A stretch of 64,000 nucleotides of DNA, taken from NCBI GenBank assembly GCA_900129595.1, contig FQWG01000024.1, forward strand, positions 20,487 through 84,486, in the 5' to 3' direction. The translations under genes and the position numbers were made by a program. Under the pieces are notes generated by a model. It had not been told where the DNA came from. It worked only from the letters and a program-made list of their open reading frames with translations, and ran no database searches. Every line of letters begins with the position of its first letter. Position 1 is the stretch's first letter. The DNA is from Flavobacterium frigidimaris. Its GTDB lineage: Bacteria > Bacteroidota > Bacteroidia > Flavobacteriales > Flavobacteriaceae. Shown here piece by piece: positions 1 to 7,471 of this stretch.

Positions 1-1112
1 TCTTTCTGTTATCAATCACGACAGTCAATGCACAAAAACAACATATTAGTTTACGGGATTCTATAGACGGAGCAATAGATTTGAGCGATTATATTATCTA
101 TGCGCACGGTTTTATTGTAGTGCCAACGCTTATTACAGAGCCTGCTTTGGGAGGCATTGGAGGTGCAGTATTGCCTATTTTCCTTAAAAAACACGACCCG
201 ATTATTGATGAAAACGGGAAGAAAAGATTTATCGATCCGGACATTACAGGTGCGATGGGAATGTATACAGGTAATAAGAGCTGGGGTGCAGGTGCCTTTC
301 GGGCAGGAAGTTTTATAAAATCAAAAATAATGTATCGCGTTGGAGCTGGTTACGGAGATGTAAACATGTCCTTCTATGAAAATATGCCCTCTGGAAAAGA
401 CAAGGAAATTGACCTTAATTTTAGATCATTTTTCTTTTACGCAAGAGTGATGAAACAGTTTAGAAATGCAAAATGGAGTGCAGGTCCGCAGTATTTTTTG
501 ATGGATTCTAAAATCAATTTTCCTGATTTAGCTAATCTTCCGGTTTTTGCTAACGCAAAAGACATCAATAGTACTGTCAGTCAACTTGGGGCAGCATTAC
601 AGTTTGATGGCCGTGATAATATCTTTACTCCCGATAAAGGAATAAGACTTCAGTCAGACTTTTTTTGGTCAGATAAAGCAATTGGAAGCGATTACCAGGC
701 TTGGCGGTTAAATTTATCTGCAATAGGGTATTATCCTCTAACCAAAAAACTAATTGGAGGATTGAGGCTCGAAGGAGAACAAGCCTTTGGAAGTCCGCCT
801 TTTTATCTTCGTCCGGGAATAAACCTAAGAGGAATTCCTGCCGCAAGATATCAGGGCAAAACCAGTATCGTTACCGAAGGCGAGCTGAGATGGGATTTGT
901 ATAGAAGATGGAGTCTTATGGGCTACGGCGGTGTTGCAAGTGCTTTTGACAATTGGGACAAGGCTTTTGCCAAACCCGTAGTTTACAGTTACGGAACTGG
1001 TTTTAGATATTTACTGGCCAGAAAATTCAAACTCCGCATGGGAATCGATGTAGCAAAAGGCAATGAAGATTGGGCGTATTATGTGGTGTTTGGCAGCAAT
1101 TGGCTGCGATAA
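1..1112 (+). CDS. outer-membrane beta-barrel protein (BamA/surface-antigen-like), 5' end outside the window
   Basis: The frame is open from base 3, so the true start lies upstream. The first visible residues (FLLSITTVNAQ) look like the end of a signal peptide. The rest is rich in alternating polar/aromatic strands (GAGYGDVNMSFYENM, LQSDFFWSDKAIGSDYQAW) and includes glycine-rich turns, as in the C-terminal barrel of the Omp85/bacterial surface antigen superfamily; the last residues (VVFGSNWLR) are compatible with a final strand. No POTRA repeats are visible in the part present. Family knowledge suggests an outer-membrane channel or assembly-type protein; the exact role cannot be read. A hairpin terminator follows directly. 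Confidence 0.6.
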   Translation, partial: FLLSITTVNAQKQHISLRDSIDGAIDLSDYIIYAHGFIVVPTLITEPALGGIGGAVLPIFLKKHDPIIDENGKKRFIDPDITGAMGMYTGNKSWGAGAFRAGSFIKSKIMYRVGAGYGDVNMSFYENMPSGKDKEIDLNFRSFFFYARVMKQFRNAKWSAGPQYFLMDSKINFPDLANLPVFANAKDINSTVSQLGAALQFDGRDNIFTPDKGIRLQSDFFWSDKAIGSDYQAWRLNLSAIGYYPLTKKLIGGLRLEGEQAFGSPPFYLRPGINLRGIPAARYQGKTSIVTEGELRWDLYRRWSLMGYGGVASAFDNWDKAFAKPVVYSYGTGFRYLLARKFKLRMGIDVAKGNEDWAYYVVFGSNWLR

Positions 1113-1136
1113 CTTTTACAGTATTAAAATATAAAT

Positions 1137-1175
1137 AAACCCGACAATAATTTTGTTGGGTTTTGTTGTTTTTTA
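1137..1175 (+). terminator. rho-independent terminator after the barrel gene
   Basis: AAACCCGACAA pairs with TTGTTGGGTTT (one G-T wobble) around a short AT loop, followed by a T-rich tail. It lies 25 bases after the stop codon. Confidence 0.75.
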
Positions 1176-1412
1176 TATTCAGGATGTATCTCTTTTTCTC
1201 AGTTCGTTATCTCAAATTATAGAGATAAATAGCTATTTCTGCTAATTCTATATAGGTTATTGATTTTGCAGAGTTTGTAAGTTTTTATAGCTTAATAAAA
1301 ACATTTTGTAAAAATTAACGCTTGAAGGTTAGTTTTATTAACTAAAATTTAATTGTTTTGTAACAAATTGTAGATTACAACAACTAATTTATCAAATCAT
1401 TAAACATAAATT

Positions 1413-2609
1413 ATGAATACATTTTCATTCAAATCAGTACTTGCGGCTTCCGTTTTTTTTGTTGGGGCAACAGGCTGTTTTGCACAAGACATTTTAGTGA
1501 ATTCACTAAAACTAAATGCAAGCGAAAAAAGTAAAGAAAACTTTAAATTTACTGACGTTATCAATCTTGGAACTACTTCTGTAAAATTACAAGGTTCATC
1601 AGGAACTTGCTGGAGTTATTCTACGAACTCTTTCTTAGAATCAGAAATGATTCGTTTAGGAAAACAACCGGTAGAATTGTCTCAAATTTACTCGGCAAGA
1701 AACGTTTATGTAGAAAAAGGAGTTAATTATGTTCGTATGCACGGAGCGGTTACTTTAGGCGACGGTGGTGCATTGCATGATGTAATTAATATGTATAAAA
1801 AATACGGAACTGTACCTAGAGAAGTTTACACTGGACTGAACTACGGAACAGACAAAAATAAATTTGGAGAAATGGCTGCAATGATCGAAGGTGTTTTGAC
1901 AGCTGTAGTTAAAAACCCGAACGGAGAATTAACCCCAAACTGGAAAAAAGCTTACACTGCAGTTATCGATTCTTATTTAGGAACCGTGCCGGAAAACTTC
2001 GCATACAAAGGAAAAAACTATACGCCACAAACTTTTGCTAAAGAAGTAGTAGGTATTAATCCGGATGAGTATGTAGAGATTTCATCTTTTACAACTTCTC
2101 CTTATTACGAAAAAACAACGATGATGGTGCCGGACAACTGGTCATTTGATCAGGTTTACAACGTAAAAGTAAACGACATGACAGATGTTATCGACAATGC
2201 TCTGAAAAAAGGATACACAGTAGCCTGGGCAACAGATGTAAGCGAGAAAAGCTTTAGCTGGAAAAATGGTGTTGCATATGTACCAACAAAGAAATTTGAC
2301 GATATGACTGCCGAAGAAAAAGCAGACATGTTCAACGGACCAAAAGCAGAACCTGAAATTACTGCTGAAATGCGTCAGACTGCGTTTGATAACTACACAA
2401 CAACAGACGATCACGGAATGCACATTATTGGTCTTGCCAAAGATCAAACCGGAAAAGAATATTATATCGTAAAAAATTCTTGGGGAGCAACAAACGACTA
2501 CAAAGGTTATTTGTTTGTAACTAAGAATTTCGTAAAATACAAAACAACTGCTTTGTTGCTAAACAAAGGCGGAATTCCAACGGATATCGCTAAGAAGTTA
2601 GGGGTTTAA
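1413..2609 (+). CDS. secreted C1-family cysteine peptidase (bleomycin hydrolase/aminopeptidase C-like)
   Basis: 398 residues with a signal peptide ending near GCFAQ (about residue 25). The papain-superfamily catalytic set is visible: oxyanion Gln60 and nucleophile Cys66 in LQGSSGTCWSYS, His337 in DDHGMHIIG, and Asn355 in VKNSWG. The order and the large insertion between Cys and His fit the C1B (bleomycin hydrolase, PepC) subfamily, but here the enzyme is exported, presumably to the periplasm or outside, and may act in peptide turnover. Monocistronic: about 300 AT-rich bases precede it and a strong terminator follows. Function by family is confident; substrate is unknown. Confidence 0.85.
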   Translation: MNTFSFKSVLAASVFFVGATGCFAQDILVNSLKLNASEKSKENFKFTDVINLGTTSVKLQGSSGTCWSYSTNSFLESEMIRLGKQPVELSQIYSARNVYVEKGVNYVRMHGAVTLGDGGALHDVINMYKKYGTVPREVYTGLNYGTDKNKFGEMAAMIEGVLTAVVKNPNGELTPNWKKAYTAVIDSYLGTVPENFAYKGKNYTPQTFAKEVVGINPDEYVEISSFTTSPYYEKTTMMVPDNWSFDQVYNVKVNDMTDVIDNALKKGYTVAWATDVSEKSFSWKNGVAYVPTKKFDDMTAEEKADMFNGPKAEPEITAEMRQTAFDNYTTTDDHGMHIIGLAKDQTGKEYYIVKNSWGATNDYKGYLFVTKNFVKYKTTALLLNKGGIPTDIAKKLGV

Positions 2610-2632
2610 TTACCTTAGGTTTTATAAAATAG

Positions 2633-2667
2633 AAAAAGCGCTGCAAGATAATTGCGGCGCTTTTTTT
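2633..2667 (+). terminator. terminator after the C1 peptidase gene
   Basis: AAAGCGCTGCAA pairs with TTGCGGCGCTTT (one wobble), followed by seven T residues. Confidence 0.85.
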
Positions 2668-2774
2668 ATTCATTTAGTTAAGCAATTATTGTTAATTTCA
2701 ACAAAGAATCTAAGATTCTAATGGGCTTAAATAATTTTTGTAGGTTTTCTATATTGTAAATAGCATAAGTGCAG

Positions 2775-2782
2775 TATATTCG
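2775..2782 (+). promoter_or_regulatory. -7-like element of the first TPR-like paralog
   Basis: TATATTCG, one mismatch from the Bacteroidota TAnnTTTG element, 41 bases before the ATG. The second paralog has the matching AGTATATTTGCAT at nearly the same distance, so the two promoters appear duplicated with the genes. I see no clear -33 TTTG. Confidence 0.35.
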
Positions 2783-2822
2783 CATAAATTTAAAAGTGTT
2801 GAAATAATTTTATCGATTCATT

Positions 2823-3722
2823 ATGAAAGCTTTTTCAGTTTATTATTTGGCTATTATAACTGTTTTTTCTATAAATAGTTTTGGGCAAAGCATTAGTAGT
2901 GCGGCGTCAATGCCAGAGAACATTTCTAACAATGATCCTATTATAGGATATCTTGTTGTAGAAACGATTAATAAAACTTTTGGCAGAAGTGTCACCCAAT
3001 ACAAGGTTTCAAGGTTAAGTATGATAAGTACTTACGATCTTGGTCCTAATAATACCAGAACCATAACTCCGATATACGGAGAAGTAAAAGGAAAAAATTC
3101 GCGATTAACGCTGGCGCCAAAAGCTCTGGTTGATACTGCAGTCGCGGCTGCTAAACCTATCAGGCTGGATGCAATATACAGAAGATCAAAAGAAAAAACT
3201 TCGTATGGAGAAGCAGACTCAACAGTCGTAGTAAATTCTGAATTGACAAACGGATCATCAAACGAAAAAAAGGAAGAAGTAAAGCCACAATCAAAAGCAC
3301 TTGTTGCTACAGCTTCTAAAGCTATTAAGACCGATCTGACTGATACAAAAGCAAAAGTTGTTAAAACGGGACTGCAATCAAAAAATGTAATTGCAGCTAC
3401 TGCGACCGCTGTTAAACCTGTCGAGGTTGAGTTAACAGCTCCGGCGGATGGAGGGCCAAAATCTTTGTCTATAGATGTCGTAAAAACGTATGCTAAAGTG
3501 TTGGACAAAGGATATAAATCTATAGAGATGCTCACAAAGGTTGGAGACAGGGCTTATTTTGACGGTGATTTGGCAACAGCTGCTAAATATTATTCGGAGT
3601 TGTTTAGCATGGCTAAAAATTTAGAACCCGTGTATTATTATCGTTATGCTCAATCCTTAAAAGCAATCAATCAAATGGATAAAGCAGATGAGATGATGAA
3701 ATTGTTTGAAAATAAAAAATAA
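2823..3722 (+). CDS. secreted protein with C-terminal TPR-like module, paralog 1
   Basis: 299 residues, signal peptide ending near NSFGQ (about residue 22). Three parts are visible: a conserved N-terminal block (TFGRSVTQYKVSRLSMISTY, then DLGPNNTRTITPIYG); a middle Lys/Ala/Thr-rich low-complexity stretch (about residues 100-205); and a C-terminal alpha-helical block (LSIDVVKTYAKVLDKGYKSI, then AYFDGDLATAAKYYSELF) that reads like one or two tetratricopeptide units. That last block resembles, from memory, the TPR region in front of OmpA domains in flavobacterial envelope proteins such as PorE, but no OmpA domain is present. Role unknown; probably periplasmic. The neighbouring 3926-4633 gene is a shorter copy. 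Confidence 0.7.
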   Translation: MKAFSVYYLAIITVFSINSFGQSISSAASMPENISNNDPIIGYLVVETINKTFGRSVTQYKVSRLSMISTYDLGPNNTRTITPIYGEVKGKNSRLTLAPKALVDTAVAAAKPIRLDAIYRRSKEKTSYGEADSTVVVNSELTNGSSNEKKEEVKPQSKALVATASKAIKTDLTDTKAKVVKTGLQSKNVIAATATAVKPVEVELTAPADGGPKSLSIDVVKTYAKVLDKGYKSIEMLTKVGDRAYFDGDLATAAKYYSELFSMAKNLEPVYYYRYAQSLKAINQMDKADEMMKLFENKK

Positions 3723-3854
3723 ATGTATAAAACAGCCAAAGAGTTGGTGTATTATACCATTAAAACTTTGGAAGATATTCTCGAAACAAACATAATTTTG
3801 AACCCGAACAAAGAAAGCAGGCACTTCAACGGGTTTTTAGGTAATTTGAAGTAA
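3723..3854 (+). CDS. possible 43-residue ORF abutting the first paralog
   Basis: An ATG follows the stop of the upstream gene with no gap and opens a 43-codon frame (begins MYKTAKELVYYTIKTLEDIL). No signal peptide, no family recognised. The DNA also holds an AACCCG/CGGGTT pairing with a T run (about 3800-3838), so it may only be 3' untranslated sequence. Translation by termination-reinitiation is possible; evidence is weak. Confidence 0.25.
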   Translation: MYKTAKELVYYTIKTLEDILETNIILNPNKESRHFNGFLGNLK

Positions 3855-3881
3855 AATTAAATGTAACTTACTGATAATTAG

Positions 3882-3889
3882 TATATTTG
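3882..3889 (+). promoter_or_regulatory. -7 element TATATTTG of the second TPR-like paralog
   Basis: Exact TAnnTTTG match 37 bases before the ATG at 3926; shares flanking bases (AGTATATTTGCAT) with the promoter of the first paralog. Confidence 0.45.
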
Positions 3890-3925
3890 CATTGTATTTA
3901 TTCCTAATAACCTTATTGATGTATC

Positions 3926-4633
3926 ATGAAAGTTTATGTGCGATGTTTTATAGCAATGATGTCTGTTTTTTCTTTTCACTCCTTTGGGCAAAGTAAGGAT
4001 CGTATTTCTGCTCATGCTGTGAATGGGACTGCAATTTTAAAACCGGAAGATACCTCAAAGGACGGTCTTGTTATCGTAGCTTATTATGTCGAAGAAACGA
4101 TCAATATGACTTTTGGAAGAAGAATTACCAAATATGAGGTTTCAAAATTAGAAATGGTCAACACGTATGACTTAGGGCCTAATAATACCAGAGTTGTAAC
4201 TCCTATATACGGAAAACCAAAAGTAAAGAGCGTCAAACTGGCACTAGAACCCAAAACCTTTGTTGATACAAGTGCTGCAGTTATAAAACCAATCAAAGTT
4301 GATGTAATGGCAGTATCAGAGCCTCCAAAATATTTAAGTATAGATATTGTAGAAACATATGCTAAGGTTCTGCACAAAGGCTATAAATCGATAGATATGC
4401 TTATAAAAGTGGCTGACAGGGCTTATTTTGATGGCGATCTTGTAACGGCAGCGAAATACTACGAAGAGCTCATTAGCATGACTACAGATTTAGATGCGAT
4501 GTATTATTACCGCTATGCGCAATCCTTAAAAGGAATCGACCAGGCGGAGAAAGCAAATGAAACAATGCTTTTGTTCGAAAGTAAAAATATTGGTAATAAT
4601 GTAGTAAAGCATAATAAGCTGGTCAGAAACTAA
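3926..4633 (+). CDS. secreted protein with C-terminal TPR-like module, paralog 2
   Basis: 235 residues, signal peptide ending near HSFGQ. It repeats the architecture of the 2823-3722 product: TFGRRITKYEVSKLEMVNTY, DLGPNNTRVVTPIYG, then LSIDIVETYAKVLHKGYKSI and AYFDGDLVTAAKYYEELI. It lacks the roughly 90-residue Lys/Ala-rich middle of paralog 1 and has a short basic C-terminal tail. This is a tandem duplication followed by change in the linker. No catalytic motif. Probably an envelope scaffold or adaptor; function not known. Confidence 0.7.
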   Translation: MKVYVRCFIAMMSVFSFHSFGQSKDRISAHAVNGTAILKPEDTSKDGLVIVAYYVEETINMTFGRRITKYEVSKLEMVNTYDLGPNNTRVVTPIYGKPKVKSVKLALEPKTFVDTSAAVIKPIKVDVMAVSEPPKYLSIDIVETYAKVLHKGYKSIDMLIKVADRAYFDGDLVTAAKYYEELISMTTDLDAMYYYRYAQSLKGIDQAEKANETMLLFESKNIGNNVVKHNKLVRN

Positions 4634-4646
4634 GCTTAGTTATTAG

Positions 4647-4675
4647 CTGAATAAAAAGAATTTCTTTTTATTCAG
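4647..4675. terminator. AT-rich hairpin after the second paralog
   Basis: CTGAATAAAAAGA pairs exactly with TCTTTTTATTCAG over a 3-base loop, 14 bases after the stop. No T tract follows on the plus strand, so it may be a weak terminator or an mRNA end-protecting hairpin. Confidence 0.45.
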
Positions 4676-4846
4676 AAGCTTGGCAAATTACAAAATTAAT
4701 ATCTTTTTTCTTATTGGGATTATCTCATCTTTTTGCTTAATCCCTAACTTTTGCATCTGATCCGACAAAATCTCCATTTTTTAATAAATTATCGTGAAGT
4801 ACTGATTTTACTATAGTATTAAAAGAGAAAAGACTTTTTTTAAAAG

Positions 4847-4900
4847 CTCCCTCTCTTGGGCTTGAACCAACCCCGATGGCTATCGGGGCTCTGATTAACA
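4847..4900 (-). pseudogene. tRNA-Asn 3'-half remnant with an inserted palindrome (distal copy)
   Basis: Read on the minus strand it starts at the anticodon loop (TGTTAATCAGAG) and runs through an intact T arm (GGTTCAAGCCCAAG) and the acceptor 3' strand AGAGGGAG of the intact tRNA-Asn genes nearby. The 5' half (D arm, acceptor 5' strand) is missing. The variable-loop bases are replaced by CCCCGATAGCCATCGGGG, a dispersed intergenic palindrome. Bases 4864-4900 are identical to 5260-5296 on the other side of the GIY-YIG ORF. Confidence 0.75.
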
Positions 4901-4903
4901 GTT

Positions 4904-5185
4904 TTAGTTGTATTTGTTTTTAAGTTTTAAAATAATTTCTGGATACTTCAGAAGGTTTTGGATATAAGTTTTGCTTTTCATTTTTTTAATGTGCTTCTCG
5001 ATTTGTAATCCTTGGGTTTTGCTTTCGCATATTATTTTGAGGAACAATACCCAATCATCAGCGTTTGCTGTAAATTTATGAGATTGAGCATTTTTATGAA
5101 ATTCAATTCGGGTATCGAAATCAGATGTGAACCCGATATAAAATCGGTTAAGCTTATTGGAATGAAGAATGTAGACAATGTGCAT
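4904..5185 (-). CDS. GIY-YIG nuclease-domain protein, single domain
   Basis: 93 residues from the ATG at 5185 (MHIVYILHSNKLNRFYIGFT); an in-frame ATG at 5206 would add seven residues but the domain begins at the later one. The GIY-YIG signature appears as VYILHS...FYIGFT, followed by the expected Arg and His (TRIEFHKN) and a Glu in QIEKHIKK. This is the UPF0213/YhbQ-like small class, often of unknown function; related domains occur in UvrC and homing nucleases. The gene sits between two copies of a broken tRNA-Asn 3' half, and downstream of two intact tRNA-Asn genes on the same strand, suggesting a cassette that entered a tRNA array. Nuclease activity is inferred from the fold only. Confidence 0.8.
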   Translation of the reverse strand: MHIVYILHSNKLNRFYIGFTSDFDTRIEFHKNAQSHKFTANADDWVLFLKIICESKTQGLQIEKHIKKMKSKTYIQNLLKYPEIILKLKNKYN

Positions 5186-5208
5186 AGTGATTTGAGATAA
5201 AAACAAAA

Positions 5209-5238
5209 AAATACCACTTACGTTTGTAAGTGGTATTT
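5209..5238 (-). terminator. hairpin terminator between tRNA remnant and GIY-YIG gene
   Basis: AATACCACTTAC / GTAAGTGGTATT with T-rich flanks on both sides. The same TACCACTTA stem with a different loop occurs at 5324-5353, so tRNA unit plus hairpin looks like a repeating module. Confidence 0.6.
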
Positions 5239-5245
5239 AAAAAAA

Positions 5246-5297
5246 GCTCCCTCTGGATCGAACCAACCCCGATGGCTATCGGGGCTCTGATTAACAA
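5246..5297 (-). pseudogene. tRNA-Asn 3'-half remnant with an inserted palindrome (proximal copy)
   Basis: Second copy of the remnant at 4847-4900. The anticodon-side segment and palindrome (5260-5296) are identical to it, but the T-arm 3' side is further decayed: bases matching CTTGGGC are replaced by GGAT, so the T stem no longer pairs. Cannot fold as a tRNA. Confidence 0.75.
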
Positions 5298-5323
5298 GAT
5301 CCTTTTGAGTAAATATCAAAAAA

Positions 5324-5353
5324 AAATACCACTTAAAATATAAGTGGTATTTA
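5324..5353 (-). terminator. hairpin terminator after tRNA-Asn copy 1
   Basis: TACCACTTA / TAAGTGGTA stem with flanking A and T runs, just downstream (minus strand) of the intact tRNA at 5361-5434. Confidence 0.65.
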
Positions 5354-5360
5354 AAAAAAG

Positions 5361-5434
5361 CTCCCTCTCTTGGGCTCGAACCAAGGACCCTCTGATTAAC
5401 AGTCAGATGCTCTAACCAACTGAGCTAAGAAGGA
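5361..5434 (-). tRNA. tRNA-Asn(GTT), copy 1
   Basis: 74 nt cloverleaf on the minus strand: acceptor TCCTTCT with AGAGGGA (one T-G pair), D arm GCTC-loop-GAGC, anticodon stem TCTGA/TCAGA with loop CTGTTAA (anticodon GTT), T arm CTTGG-TTCGAGC-CCAAG, discriminator G. CCA is not encoded. Differs from copy 2 only in the acceptor stem. Confidence 0.93.
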
Positions 5435-5472
5435 ATCACCTTAAAGGTAAATATGTTTGCTAAAAAAAGTTG

Positions 5473-5546
5473 CTCCCCCTCTTGGGCTCGAACCAAGGAC
5501 CCTCTGATTAACAGTCAGATGCTCTAACCAACTGAGCTAAGGAGGA
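5473..5546 (-). tRNA. tRNA-Asn(GTT), copy 2
   Basis: Same cloverleaf as copy 1 with a more GC-rich acceptor (TCCTCCT with AGGGGGA, one T-G pair). It is the promoter-proximal copy; a TATATTTG element lies 25 bases before its 5' end and both copies are probably one transcript. Confidence 0.95.
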
Positions 5547-5570
5547 AGTTGTTGCTCGTTTTAGCGAGTG

Positions 5571-5600
5571 CAAATATAGATCATTTTTTAGATTCTCAAA
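5571..5600 (-). promoter_or_regulatory. promoter of the tRNA-Asn unit
   Basis: On the minus strand TTTG (5597-5600) lies 18 bases before TATATTTG (5571-5578), close to the Bacteroidota -33/-7 arrangement. The tRNA 5' end follows after 24 bases. Confidence 0.6.
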
Positions 5601-5629
5601 AATATTTTAGCACTTTTTATTAAATATTT

Positions 5630-6973
5630 TTACTTGCCTGCAATTGCTTTGTAGATATCGTTTCCGTTAGCAAACAAAAGCAGTCCTATAAGTAAAACGA
5701 AGCCAACTACTTGGGCGTTTTCAAGGAATTTATCGCTTGGTTTTCTACCACTAATTATTTCGTATAATAAAAACATTACATGACCACCATCGAGAGCCGG
5801 AATTGGCAATAAATTCATAACTCCAAGCATAATCGACAATAAAGCAGTGATTGTCCAGAAAGCTTCCCAACTCCAGGTACTAGGAAAAATATTGAAAATA
5901 GCCGTAAAACCACCTACTTGTTTGTATGCTTTCGTTTCAGGGTTAAAAATCATTTTAAGCTGTTTTCCGTAACTGATCAATTGATCCTTCCCTTTTGTTA
6001 GTCCAACCGGGATTGATTCAAAGAAACCGTAGCTTTTAGTGCTTACTTTATAGTATCCTAGTTTTTCTAATGATTCGATATTTAAACCTCCAACACCAAC
6101 GCCTAATTTTCCTGCATCAGAAACTTTAACCGTAATAGGTGTTTTTTTCAAATCACGTAAAACGACAGCAGGAATTGTTTTTCCTTTATTGCTTTCTAAA
6201 ATCGTTTTAACCTGATCAAAATATCTTGCATCTTGTCCGTTAAGACTAACGACTACATCTTTTGCTTTTAAATCCGTATTTCCTGATTCCGGAGTAACAT
6301 TAGCCACAGCAAAAGGAACTCTCATAGTAAAAAGTGGCTCTTTTTTTTGTTTAGCTAACTGATCAACAAAATCAGTTGGTATTTTTATGGTTTGCTGCTG
6401 TCCGTTTCTTTCGATCAAAACTTCTTTTGCCATGATAATTTTCATGTTGATATCATTGTCTAAGTTTTCGATTTTTTGTCCGTCAACAGCAAGGAATTTA
6501 TCACCGGTTTTAAAACCTGATTTAAGCATGATTGGATTTTCAATCAATACACCATCTTTTAGATCTGCACTGGCAACATAAGTATCGCCATAGGCAAACG
6601 CCATTCCGATATATATAATAAATGCCAGAATAAAGTTTACAGTAACTCCGCCCAACATAATGATCAAACGCTGCCATGCCGGTTTAGAACGAAATTCCCA
6701 AGGTTGCGGTGGCAAAGCCATTTGATCCTTGTCCATGCTTTCGTCGATCATTCCGGAGATTTTCACATAACCACCAAGCGGTAACCATCCGATTCCGTAT
6801 TCAGTTTCGCCAATTTTCTTTTTTAACAGCGAATATTTAACATCAAAAAATAAGTAAAATTTTTCAACTCTTGTTTTAAATAATTTTGCAGGAATAAAAT
6901 GTCCTAATTCGTGAAGAATAATAAGTAATGATAAACTCAATAGAAATTGAGAGAGTTTGATAACTATATCCAT
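5630..6973 (-). CDS. rseP: RseP-type site-2 zinc metalloprotease
   Basis: 447 residues. The zinc-binding HELGH is at residues 21-25 in the first membrane helix, and the third zinc ligand lies in the C-terminal NLLPIPALDGG motif (about 387-397) within a membrane segment. Between them are a membrane span near 105-130 (VTVNFILAFIIYIGMAFAYG) and two PDZ-like regions (about 150-300). Length and order match the RIP/M50 family, which cleaves anti-sigma factors and signal-peptide remnants inside the inner membrane; the FecR-type anti-sigma factor encoded at 57054-58232 is a conceivable client, by analogy only. Minus-strand TACTTTTG (7003-7010) lies 30 bases before the start. Confidence 0.95.
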   Translation of the reverse strand: MDIVIKLSQFLLSLSLLIILHELGHFIPAKLFKTRVEKFYLFFDVKYSLLKKKIGETEYGIGWLPLGGYVKISGMIDESMDKDQMALPPQPWEFRSKPAWQRLIIMLGGVTVNFILAFIIYIGMAFAYGDTYVASADLKDGVLIENPIMLKSGFKTGDKFLAVDGQKIENLDNDINMKIIMAKEVLIERNGQQQTIKIPTDFVDQLAKQKKEPLFTMRVPFAVANVTPESGNTDLKAKDVVVSLNGQDARYFDQVKTILESNKGKTIPAVVLRDLKKTPITVKVSDAGKLGVGVGGLNIESLEKLGYYKVSTKSYGFFESIPVGLTKGKDQLISYGKQLKMIFNPETKAYKQVGGFTAIFNIFPSTWSWEAFWTITALLSIMLGVMNLLPIPALDGGHVMFLLYEIISGRKPSDKFLENAQVVGFVLLIGLLLFANGNDIYKAIAGK

Positions 6974-7321
6974 TTTGTATTTTTAGTTCGTAATTTAACG
7001 CACAAAAGTAGCGTTTCTATTTTAATTTAAGACCGCAAGATAACACTTAAGGTTTTAAATTCTTGTTAATAAATGATCTTGCTTCTCTATAAATTTAGCA
7101 AAGCTTTCTTTGCTCATAATCTATTAGTAAGTTATTTATTGTGAATGTTACAAAATATCTCATAAAAGGTCTTTCCTGATTGCATCTGCTGTAATTTTAT
7201 TAAAAGGTCATTCGGGTTTATTAAAACAAAATTTGGATTAAATAAAATTTAATAATAGATTTAACCTTAGGAAATTAGTAAAGTCCTAAGGAGATATTTT
7301 ATAAATTTAAATGTTAATATT
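6974..7321. other. intergenic region upstream of rseP and the double-glycine peptide gene
   Basis: 348 bases without a recognised gene. It holds the minus-strand -7 element TACTTTTG for rseP (7003-7010) and the hairpin at 7265-7291 in front of the small peptide gene. The remainder is AT-rich with no further structure I can support. Confidence 0.5.
7265..7291 (+). promoter_or_regulatory. hairpin in the leader of the double-glycine peptide gene
   Basis: CCTTAGGA pairs with TCCTAAGG over an 11-base loop, 30 bases before the ATG at 7322. Each arm is nearly self-complementary (CCTTAGG/CCTAAGG), so it could equally be a dimeric operator. Confidence 0.4.
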
Positions 7322-7441
7322 ATGAAATCAATAGAAGATTTTAATTTAGAAGAGATTAGTACTAAAGAATTACAAAGTATAGTTGGAGGAAAAGATGTGG
7401 CGCCGATTTTAATTGGAGGCATTTTGATTGGAGCTGCGTAA
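7322..7441 (+). CDS. 39-residue double-glycine leader peptide (bacteriocin-like)
   Basis: Short gene: leader MKSIEDFNLEEISTKELQSI followed by VGG and a 16-residue tail KDVAPILIGGILIGAA. The leader is acidic with hydrophobic residues spaced before a GG pair, as in double-glycine leaders cleaved by C39-peptidase ABC exporters (compare ELxxxEbxxbxGG). The mature part is very hydrophobic and glycine-rich, with repeated ILIGG/ILIGA, suggesting a membrane-active peptide. It has its own upstream hairpin and a strong downstream terminator, so it is a complete monocistronic unit. No exporter, modification enzyme or immunity gene adjoins it. Family assignment is by leader pattern only. Confidence 0.72.
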   Translation: MKSIEDFNLEEISTKELQSIVGGKDVAPILIGGILIGAA

Positions 7442-7471
7442 AATTTGCGGAGTTGTAATTTTACACCAAAG

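Noticed and set aside
3032..3535. Long open minus-strand frame opposite the first TPR-like paralog (167 codons).
   Set aside because: It is the antisense of a gene with a signal peptide and a paralog next to it; no family features, low-complexity Ser/Thr product.
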